A DNA stretch of 6,154 nt from Bacteroidota bacterium (lineage in GTDB: Bacteria > Bacteroidota > Bacteroidia > Chitinophagales > Chitinophagaceae), in NCBI GenBank assembly GCA_023386395.1, contig JAEWJV010000499.1:1-6154 (forward strand), in the 5' to 3' direction. The notes beneath the pieces were generated by a model. That model was not told where the DNA came from and did no database searches. It saw only the letters and a list, made by a program, of their open reading frames with translations. Below, piece after piece: positions 1 to 5,858 of this stretch (position 1 is the first letter of the stretch; each line of letters begins with the position of its first letter). The translations under genes and the position numbers were made by a program.

Positions 1-869
1 GCATTTACGGTGTAAGCGAAGAATTCAATCAAATTCAAACTATTGATCTTATACAGGGCCGCTACTTTACCGAAACAGAATTTAATAACGGCAACCCGGT
101 AGTAGTAATGGGTTATGAAAACGCCAGGCTGTTGTTTGGTTCTGCCAATAGTGCTGTTGGTAAAGTGGTAACGTTCAGCAATTTTAAAGCAACCGTTATA
201 GGTGTTATAGAAAAGCAGGGAAGCAGCTTTGGCCCCGGTTACAATTTTGATGAATCCTTAATTCTTCCTTATCATTTTTATACAAAAGTGTATGGCGCCA
301 ACCAGCCTTTTAACCAGCATTATGTATTGGTAAAAGGCAGGGCGAATGTACCATCAGGCGCGCTGGTGGATGAACTGGAAGGCGTAATGCGGCAAATACG
401 CAGGTTAAGCCCCAAACAGGAAGATAATTTTGCGCTCAACGACATTAACTTCATGACCGAGGCTGTAAGCGGTTTCTTTGGTACCGTAAATATTGGCGGC
501 TGGGCCATTGCAGGCTTAAGTTTAATAGTAGGTGCATTTGGTGTTGCCAACATTATGTTTGTTACAGTGCGTGAACGTACCAGCCAGATAGGATTGAAAA
601 AAGCTATTGGTGCAAAAAGCAGAACGATATTACTTGAATTTTTACTGGAGAGCGCCTTTCTCTGTATCATCGGCGGTTTTATTGGCTTGCTTATGGTGTG
701 GGGCCTCGCCGCCATTCTAAGTACATTCCTGCCTTTTGCAATTGTTATTTCCGGGAAAATAATCTTGCTCGCTTTCTCCATTTGCGTAATACTTGGTATC
801 CTTTCAGGTATTATCCCCGCATCAATTGCAGCACGCATGAATCCCGTGGTAGCTATAAGAAGCAAATAG
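1..869 (+). CDS. ABC transporter permease, MacB/FtsX type (C-terminal part, 5' truncated by window edge)
   Basis: The frame is open from base 3, and the window supplies the last 288 residues plus a TAG stop at 867-869. The ATG at 108 is internal: in-frame upstream residues such as IQGRYFTETEF are typical of the MacB-like periplasmic domain (usually '.GR.F...d'). That extracytoplasmic domain occupies roughly the first 155 residues seen. Three hydrophobic segments follow in FtsX-domain order, near bases 495-560, 645-720 and 755-825. Between the first and second lies the cytoplasmic loop VRERTSQIGLKKAIGAK, the family hallmark thought to contact the ATPase. The protein ends with NPVVAIRSK, matching the usual 'P..AlR' terminus. 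Family members work with a separate MacB/LolD-like ATPase in export or mechanotransmission at the inner membrane. The ATPase is not in view and the substrate cannot be inferred. Nothing links it functionally to the downstream genes, and a 209-base gap separates them. Confidence 0.9.
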   Translation, partial: IYGVSEEFNQIQTIDLIQGRYFTETEFNNGNPVVVMGYENARLLFGSANSAVGKVVTFSNFKATVIGVIEKQGSSFGPGYNFDESLILPYHFYTKVYGANQPFNQHYVLVKGRANVPSGALVDELEGVMRQIRRLSPKQEDNFALNDINFMTEAVSGFFGTVNIGGWAIAGLSLIVGAFGVANIMFVTVRERTSQIGLKKAIGAKSRTILLEFLLESAFLCIIGGFIGLLMVWGLAAILSTFLPFAIVISGKIILLAFSICVILGILSGIIPASIAARMNPVVAIRSK

Positions 870-932
870 TTTATAGCTGTTTGCGTTATCCCGCACTTTG
901 CACATATCTCTATAAAGTCATTCAAAAAATCA

Positions 933-974
933 TTGTTATAGATGCACAGGTTTTTATATGTGCATCTATAACAA
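933..974. terminator. Perfect 16-bp inverted repeat, probable transcription terminator
   Basis: Arms at 933-948 and 959-974 are exact reverse complements around a 10-base loop (949-958) containing TTTTT. The repeat starts 64 bases after the stop of the upstream permease gene, a normal place for a terminator. The plus-strand side is followed by an A-rich stretch, not a T run. On the minus strand a TTTTTT run (complement of 924-929) follows four bases after the stem. It is therefore not a textbook plus-strand intrinsic terminator, though it could act in either direction. The stem is only about one-third G+C. A dyad operator for a regulator is the main alternative reading. Confidence 0.5.
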
Positions 975-1026
975 ACAAAAATTAATACAGGTGATTATTT
1001 CTGAATTCCGGAAATTAATGGCAACA

Positions 1027-1077
1027 AGCTTAAGCTAATAGCTGTTATAAAAGCTATGTTGTAGCTTGCAGCAACAT
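1027..1077 (+). promoter_or_regulatory. AGCT-rich leader with small overlapping inverted repeats before the transporter start codon
   Basis: AGCT occurs five times within 40 bases (1027, 1033, 1040, 1052 and 1063). Visible dyads are the 10-base palindrome at 1027-1036, ATAGCT/AGCTAT at 1038-1043 and 1052-1057, and ATGTTG/CAACAT at 1056-1061 and 1072-1077. The last dyad ends one base before the ATG at 1079, so a folded leader could affect start-codon access. No Shine-Dalgarno is visible, which is usual for Bacteroidota. I found no convincing match to the Bacteroidota -7 TAnnTTTG element in this gap. The role is inferred from position and symmetry alone. Confidence 0.25.
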
Positions 1078-1078
1078 A

Positions 1079-2032
1079 ATGATTGAAGCGAAGAACATCA
1101 TTAAAAAATTCAAGCAACAGACCGCCGTTGATAACATTTCTTTCAAAATTGAAGAAGGGGAAAACTTTGTATTGCTTGGCACAAGCGGCTGCGGCAAAAC
1201 CACTACGCTTAAAATGCTCAACAGGTTAATAGAACCTACTGCCGGTTCCATTTATATCAGCCAAAAAAATATTAAAGAGCAAAATGCCGAAACGCTCAGA
1301 AGAAGTATTGGCTATGTATTGCAGAACACAGGCCTGTTTCCGCATTATACCGTTGCAGAAAATATTGCCGCTGTTCCTAATCTTTTTAAATGGGATAAAG
1401 AGAAAATAAGATTACGCGTTGAAGTGCTGATGCACAAACTGCACCTTGCAAAAGAATATTACAATGCTTATCCAAATGAATTAAGTGGTGGCCAGCAACA
1501 ACGCGTTGGGCTTGCAAGAGCGCTGGCTGCTGATGCGGCCATATTATTAATGGATGAACCTTTTGGTGCGCTTGATCCTATAACCAGAACAAAAGTGCGT
1601 ACGGATTTTATAAATCTTGAAGAGTTTAAAAAGAAAACAATTGTGCTCGTTACACACGATGTGCAGGAAGCTTTTGAACTTGCAGACAGGATCTGTTTAA
1701 TGGATAAAGGCAAAATAATTCAAACGGGCACACCGGCTGAATTGCTGTTTAAACCTGCCGATAATTTTGTAAGAACTTTTTTCGATGAACAAAGATTGCA
1801 ACTGGAATATAAATCTGTAACACTGCAAATGCTCTGGCAATTTTTGGAAGATAACAATAACACATCGTCATCATTAAAAGAAATTTCGCCGCAGTTAAAT
1901 GTATGGCAGGTGTTGGAATATTTAAATACAGATAATAAAGACAGCATTAGCGCAAAAGATAATGGCGTAGTTAAGGAAATAAATTATGCTTCGCTTATGC
2001 ATGCTTTCAATCAATATAAAAAATACAATTGA
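1079..2032 (+). CDS. Quaternary-amine-type ABC transporter ATP-binding protein (OpuCA/ProV-like; candidate EgtV-like ergothioneine importer ATPase)
   Basis: This 317-residue cytoplasmic ATPase should power the importer whose membrane and binding parts are encoded next. It has every nucleotide-binding motif: Walker A GTSGCGKT (residues 34-41), Q-loop Q82, signature LSGGQQQR (135-142), Walker B ILLMDE (155-160), D-loop GALD (163-166) and switch histidine H193. The segment LQNTGLFPHYTVAENIA is typical of the OpuCA/ProV branch. OpuCA-type osmoregulated ATPases carry two CBS domains after the ATPase core. Here the tail (about 240-317) contains only one recognisable, degenerate CBS-like repeat (about 268-313, ISPQLNVWQVLEYL...DNGVV). 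The ATG at 1079 gives the expected N-terminus (MIEAKNIIKKF). The TGA stop shares a base with the next ATG, so the two genes are almost certainly co-transcribed and translationally coupled. The family is secure. The substrate is inferred: glycine betaine, choline or carnitine by family, ergothioneine or hercynine by neighbourhood. Confidence 0.93.
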   Translation: MIEAKNIIKKFKQQTAVDNISFKIEEGENFVLLGTSGCGKTTTLKMLNRLIEPTAGSIYISQKNIKEQNAETLRRSIGYVLQNTGLFPHYTVAENIAAVPNLFKWDKEKIRLRVEVLMHKLHLAKEYYNAYPNELSGGQQQRVGLARALAADAAILLMDEPFGALDPITRTKVRTDFINLEEFKKKTIVLVTHDVQEAFELADRICLMDKGKIIQTGTPAELLFKPADNFVRTFFDEQRLQLEYKSVTLQMLWQFLEDNNNTSSSLKEISPQLNVWQVLEYLNTDNKDSISAKDNGVVKEINYASLMHAFNQYKKYN

Positions 2033-3603
2033 TGGAACAGCAACAAAGCCTTTGGAATTTCATTATACAACAGCGGGATAAACTGCTCGATCAAACCATT
2101 GCGCATATTGGGCTTACATTTATCTCATTGCTTATTGCCGTTGCCGTTGGTTTGCCACTGGGCATTTTGATTGCAAGAAGAAGAAAATCCGCAGGCGTTG
2201 TTTTAAACATTGCAGGTGTTTTGCAAACTATTCCAAGCATTGCACTGCTTGGTTTTATGATCCCGCTGTTGGGCATCGGCCCTTTGCCCGCTATAACAGC
2301 TTTGTTTTTATATGCGCTGCTTCCGATTATAAGGAATACTTATACGGGCATTAAAGAAACAGATGCCAGTGTACTGGAAGCCGCAACTGCAATGGGTTTC
2401 AGCAAATGGCAAATATTAACCAAAGTAGAACTTCCGCTTGCATTTCCTGTTATACTTGCCGGTATAAGAACAGCTACTGTTATTAATGTAGGCGTGGCAA
2501 CACTGGCAGCTTATATTGCAGCGGGCGGCCTGGGCGAATTTATTTTCGGTGGCATTTCCCTTAACAATACCAATATGATTTTGGCAGGCGCTATTCCTGC
2601 TGCGCTGCTTGCGATTCTGTTTGATTTTTTATTATCACGCATTCAAAAAATCAACTTAAAAAAATTAAGGCTGGCAGTTTGGATAATGCCCGCTGTCGTT
2701 TTATTGCTATCCTCTTTCTATGCCATTCCTTCATTTGAAAAAAACAAACTGCTTGCAGGATTTACACCGGAATTTATGGGCCGGCAGGATGGATACCTTG
2801 GCTTAAAATCAGTTTATAGACTCAACATTAAAAATGTAGTGATCAGCGATGCTGTTATGTATAAAGCGGCTTACGAAAAAAAATTAGACGTAATAAGTGG
2901 TTACAGTACAGATGGCAGGCTAAAGGCTTTTGATCTTGTTGTGCTGGATGATGACAAGCATATCTTTCCGCCATATTATGCAGCGCCGGTTATTCGCGCA
3001 GATGTGCTGAAAAAATATCCGCAGCTTGAAAATGTATTGAATATGCTTTCGTGTAAAATAAATGATTCCATAATGACAGCTTTGAATTATGAAGTAGATT
3101 ATTTAAAGCAACCGCCGGAAAAAGTGGCAAGGAATTTTCTGCTTAAAACCAATTTGTATAAGCCCCCGCAAAATGGCAGTAAAGGAACAATACGCTTAGG
3201 TTCGAAAATTTTTGGCGAACAGTATATTCTCATCAACATGTATGCAATGCTTATTAAAGGTTATACTAATTTAAATGTTGAAACAAAAACAGGCCTGGGC
3301 GGCACAAAAATTTGCTTTGATGCATTAACCAATAATCAAATTGATATGTATCCTGAATATACGGGGACAGGATTACTGGCTATTTTAAATGCTTCAGCCG
3401 GCACATTGAATAAGCTAAAGCAAAATGAAAACGACGTATATAATTATGTATCTGGCCAGTTCAAACGGAAATATAATTTAACATGGTTAAAGCCGATAGG
3501 TTTTAATAATGCTTATGCGTTAATGATGAGAAGAAAACAAAGTAATGAACTGAATGTACATTCAATAAGTGAGCTAACGGATTATATTGATAAGCATAAA
3601 TAA
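2032..3603 (+). CDS. Fused ABC permease/substrate-binding protein, quaternary-amine family, with circularly permuted binding domain (candidate EgtU-like)
   Basis: From the ATG at 2032 (TGATG overlap with the ATPase gene) this is 523 residues. A TTG at 2029 would add one residue and is less likely. Residues 20-205 form a BPD_transp_1 permease with about five membrane segments and an EAA loop (EAATAMG, 116-122, then LPLAFP at 134-139) that docks on the ATPase. A further hydrophobic segment (about 212-232) leads to a periplasmic binding domain of the OpuAC/ProX type. The order of that domain is unusual. Residues 240-372 (GFTPEFMGRQDGYLGL, STDGRLKAFDLVVL, FPPYYAAPVIR, ending EKVARNFL) match what is normally the second half. 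Residues 387-523 (GSKIFGEQYIL, GLGGTKICFDAL, MYPEYTGTGL, GFNNAYAL, ISELTDYI) match the normal first half. The linker between them is about 373-386. Fusion of permease and binding protein is established for OpuA, OpuC-like and EgtU proteins. Predicted role: import of a betaine-like solute, with ergothioneine or hercynine favoured by the egtB and egtD neighbours. Confidence 0.93.
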   Translation: MEQQQSLWNFIIQQRDKLLDQTIAHIGLTFISLLIAVAVGLPLGILIARRRKSAGVVLNIAGVLQTIPSIALLGFMIPLLGIGPLPAITALFLYALLPIIRNTYTGIKETDASVLEAATAMGFSKWQILTKVELPLAFPVILAGIRTATVINVGVATLAAYIAAGGLGEFIFGGISLNNTNMILAGAIPAALLAILFDFLLSRIQKINLKKLRLAVWIMPAVVLLLSSFYAIPSFEKNKLLAGFTPEFMGRQDGYLGLKSVYRLNIKNVVISDAVMYKAAYEKKLDVISGYSTDGRLKAFDLVVLDDDKHIFPPYYAAPVIRADVLKKYPQLENVLNMLSCKINDSIMTALNYEVDYLKQPPEKVARNFLLKTNLYKPPQNGSKGTIRLGSKIFGEQYILINMYAMLIKGYTNLNVETKTGLGGTKICFDALTNNQIDMYPEYTGTGLLAILNASAGTLNKLKQNENDVYNYVSGQFKRKYNLTWLKPIGFNNAYALMMRRKQSNELNVHSISELTDYIDKHK

Positions 3604-3669
3604 TTTTTGTGAAAGGTGAATTGTAAAAAATGAAAACATCAACTTGCATTCACGATAAAAAAATGATTA

Positions 3670-4815
3670 ATGAATTTACAAGAACGCTTTAAACAAGTAC
3701 GCCAACATTCAATTGATATTTGCTCCAACCTTCAAACGGAAGATTATGTTGTGCAACCGGTAGTAGATGTAAGCCCGCCCAAATGGCATCTCGGCCACAC
3801 TACATGGTTTTGGGAAGAGTTTGTGCTAAAGCCGAATGATGAAAATTATGAACAGTTTAACCCTAACTATAATTATGTTTTCAACAGTTATTACGAATCA
3901 GCAGGCACAAGGGTTATAAGAACAGACCGCGGTAATTTAAGCAGGCCGTCTGTTGAGGAAATTTATCAATACCGCAAACATATTGATAAAGCCATGTTGC
4001 ATTTTTTAAAAAATAATTTGAGCAAACCATTAGAGGATTTAATTGTGCTTGGCCTCAATCATGAAGAGCAGCACCAGGAATTACTGGCAACCGACATCAA
4101 ATATATTTTAGGTAACAATCCCCTGTTTCCCGCCTTATATCCCGAAGAAAAAAAATCATCATCGCCTGTAAAAAATAAATGGATATATATTGATGAAGGC
4201 ATCTATGAAATAGGTTTTGAAGGAGAAGGTTTTTGTTTTGATAACGAATTAAACCGTCATAAAATTTATTTAAATGACTATTCCATTTGCAGTGAGCTTG
4301 TAACCAATAAAGAATACCTGGAATTTATAAATGCAGGCGGTTACAAAAACTTTGTTTACTGGCACATGGAAGGATGGGAATGGGTAAAAGCCAATGGAAT
4401 TAATGCGCCTATGTACTGGCATTTTATTGATGGCGAATGGATGAATTATACATTAAATGGCTTATTGCCACTTGATGAGCATGAACCCGTTTGCCACATT
4501 AGTTTTTATGAAGCTTATGCTTATGCGTCATGGAAGGGTTTGCGTTTGCCAACTGAAGCTGAATGGGAAATAGCTGCAACAAAATTTAACTGGGGCAAAC
4601 GTTGGGAATGGACGGAAAGCGCTTACCTCCCTTACCCCGGGTTTTCAAAAACACCGGGCGCTATTGGTGAATACAATGGCAAGTTTATGGTGAGCCAGAA
4701 AGTGTTGCGCGGTGCAAGCGACGTAACACCACCAAATCATAGCCGCATTACGTACCGGAATTTTTTTCATCCACCTTTAAGATGGCAATATACAGGCATA
4801 AGATTAGCTAAATAA
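3670..4815 (+). CDS. egtB: Ergothioneine biosynthesis sulfoxide synthase EgtB
   Basis: EgtB is a non-heme iron enzyme that uses O2 to join hercynine (trimethylhistidine) to a thiol, forming the C-S bond of ergothioneine. The 381-residue protein has the family's two parts. An N-terminal DinB-like helical domain (about 5-150) carries the iron ligands: H43 in KWHLGHTTWFWEE, and H131 and H135 in NHEEQHQEL. A C-terminal FGE-sulfatase domain (about 168-380) includes GLRLPTEAEWE (290-300), WEWTESAY (312-319) and RGASDVTPPNHSRITYRN. The FNSYYE motif (71-76) holds a tyrosine pair corresponding, from memory, to the catalytic tyrosines of cysteine-using (type II) EgtB. This agrees with no egtA or egtC being in view. 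The start at 3670 is supported by an in-frame TGA just upstream and by the family-typical N-terminus. It lies 66 bases after the transporter on the same strand and 71 before egtD. No frameshift or missing ligand is seen. Identification is firm; thiol-donor choice is inferred. Confidence 0.96.
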   Translation: MNLQERFKQVRQHSIDICSNLQTEDYVVQPVVDVSPPKWHLGHTTWFWEEFVLKPNDENYEQFNPNYNYVFNSYYESAGTRVIRTDRGNLSRPSVEEIYQYRKHIDKAMLHFLKNNLSKPLEDLIVLGLNHEEQHQELLATDIKYILGNNPLFPALYPEEKKSSSPVKNKWIYIDEGIYEIGFEGEGFCFDNELNRHKIYLNDYSICSELVTNKEYLEFINAGGYKNFVYWHMEGWEWVKANGINAPMYWHFIDGEWMNYTLNGLLPLDEHEPVCHISFYEAYAYASWKGLRLPTEAEWEIAATKFNWGKRWEWTESAYLPYPGFSKTPGAIGEYNGKFMVSQKVLRGASDVTPPNHSRITYRNFFHPPLRWQYTGIRLAK

Positions 4816-4820
4816 AATAA

Positions 4821-4858
4821 GCTGCAAGCTTGAGTTAATCAAATTCAAAGCCTGCAGC
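4821..4858 (+). promoter_or_regulatory. Imperfect hairpin in the egtB-egtD gap
   Basis: The arm at 4821-4833 (GCTGCAAGCTTGA) can pair with 4845-4858 (TCAAAGCCTGCAGC): six pairs, one A/C mismatch, four pairs, a bulged A, then two pairs, around an 11-base loop. It begins five bases after the egtB stop and is followed by AAAAATTTT, so it is not a clean rho-independent terminator. In an egtB-egtD transcript it could be a weak attenuator or an mRNA-stability element that sets the ratio of the two enzymes. The outer arm contains the PstI-like palindrome CTGCAG. Structure is read by eye; function is inference. Confidence 0.4.
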
Positions 4859-4886
4859 AAAAATTTTAAATTATCAATCATTAATT

Positions 4887-5852
4887 ATGGAGCTGGCAAC
4901 AATAACACATCAGAAAACAAAATTTTATAAAGATGTTTTGAAAGGATTGCGATCATTTCCCAAACGCCTTGATTCAAAAAACTTCTATGATGCAACCGGC
5001 GATAAATTATTTCAGCAGATAATGAATTGCGATGAATATTATCTCACCAATTGCGAAATGGAAATACTGCAACAACAATCAGATAATATTATTTCATCCA
5101 TAAATATCGAAAAGGATTTCGATGTGGTTGAATTAGGCGCAGGCGATTGCAGCAAATCCATACATCTTCTGAAAAAGATTTTTAAGCTTGACAACAGCTT
5201 TACGTTTTTTCCAATTGATATTTCAAAACATGTAATTGAGCTTATTGAAAAGGAGCTTCCCAAGCAAATTAAAGCATTAAATATTCACGGGCTTAACGGC
5301 GAATACATAGATATGCTGAAACAATCCGGCGCCATTTCATCAAGAAGGAAATTGGTACTGTTTATGGGCAGCAATATTGGCAATATGAATAATGATGAAT
5401 CAGTTGCATTTTTAAAAGAAGTGAGAAGCTGTTTGAAAAAAGATGATCACCTGCTGATTGGTTTTGACCTGAAGAAAGACCCTTCAATTATTTTGAATGC
5501 TTATAATGATAAAGAAGGTATAACACGTGAATTTAACCTCAACCTTTTACGAAGGATAAACCGGGAACTTAATGCAGATTTCGTTATTGAAAAGTTTTCG
5601 CATTTTCCTGTGTATAATCCCGAAAGCGGTGAATGCAAAAGTTATCTTGTAAGCAGTACCAAACAACGCGTTTATATTGGCGATACAGATTTCATAGACC
5701 TTGATGCTTATGAAACTATTCATACAGAAATCTCTATAAAATATTCCATAAAACAAACCAATGAAATGGCGGCGAAAAGCGGCTTTAAGCCTGTTGAATA
5801 TTTTTACGATTCAAAACAATGGTTTGCCGATGTATTGTGGAGATGCATATAA
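4887..5852 (+). CDS. egtD: L-histidine N-alpha-methyltransferase EgtD
   Basis: EgtD transfers three methyl groups from S-adenosylmethionine to the alpha-amino group of histidine, giving hercynine, the substrate of EgtB. The 321-residue protein is full length for the Methyltransf_33 family (about 320). Motifs in order are KNFYDATGDKLFQQIM (31-46) and CDEYYLTNCEMEIL (48-61), a substrate-binding segment containing the family tyrosine. The SAM-binding glycine motif VVELGAGDCSKS follows (80-91), then FPIDIS (108-113), the histidine-contacting FMGSNIGNM (159-167), and the C-terminal HTEISIKYS (279-287) with the conserved acidic residue E281. A position that is methionine in the mycobacterial enzyme (M252 there, pocket lining) seems to be serine here, in KSYLVS. 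The ATG at 4887 gives the usual N-terminus, with no Shine-Dalgarno visible. It follows egtB by 71 bases and ends 6 bases before a convergent gene. Identification is firm. Confidence 0.96.
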   Translation: MELATITHQKTKFYKDVLKGLRSFPKRLDSKNFYDATGDKLFQQIMNCDEYYLTNCEMEILQQQSDNIISSINIEKDFDVVELGAGDCSKSIHLLKKIFKLDNSFTFFPIDISKHVIELIEKELPKQIKALNIHGLNGEYIDMLKQSGAISSRRKLVLFMGSNIGNMNNDESVAFLKEVRSCLKKDDHLLIGFDLKKDPSIILNAYNDKEGITREFNLNLLRRINRELNADFVIEKFSHFPVYNPESGECKSYLVSSTKQRVYIGDTDFIDLDAYETIHTEISIKYSIKQTNEMAAKSGFKPVEYFYDSKQWFADVLWRCI

Positions 5853-5858
5853 AAACAA

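Noticed and set aside
320..925. A 201-codon open frame on the minus strand opposite the MacB/FtsX-type permease.
   Set aside because: It lies antisense to a clear permease coding frame, has no recognisable domain, and its composition looks like the mirror of a membrane protein gene.
698..985. A 95-codon plus-strand frame overlapping the end of the permease gene and running through the inverted repeat.
   Set aside because: It overlaps the permease in another frame, shows no family features, and its 3' part is the hairpin region.
2029..2034. TTG at 2029 as the start of the fused permease/binding protein.
   Set aside because: It gives only one extra residue. The ATG at 2032 overlaps the TGA of the ATPase gene in the common TGATG coupling arrangement and is the simpler start.
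2740..3603. Swapped binding-domain halves as an assembly error or as two separate half genes.
   Set aside because: Both halves lie in one frame with no stop or frameshift, each is complete and conserved, and a short natural-looking linker joins them. A true permutation fits better.
1079..3603. Plain assignment as a glycine betaine osmoprotectant transporter.
   Set aside because: The family supports it, but the egtB/egtD neighbourhood and the lack of a full CBS pair argue against taking it as settled; kept only as the alternative.
3604..3669. Possible promoter or GTGAAT/ATTCAC dyad (3616-3621 and 3648-3653) before egtB.
   Set aside because: The dyad is only six bases with a long spacer, and no good TAnnTTTG element with a properly spaced upstream TTG was found; egtB may simply be read through from the transporter genes.
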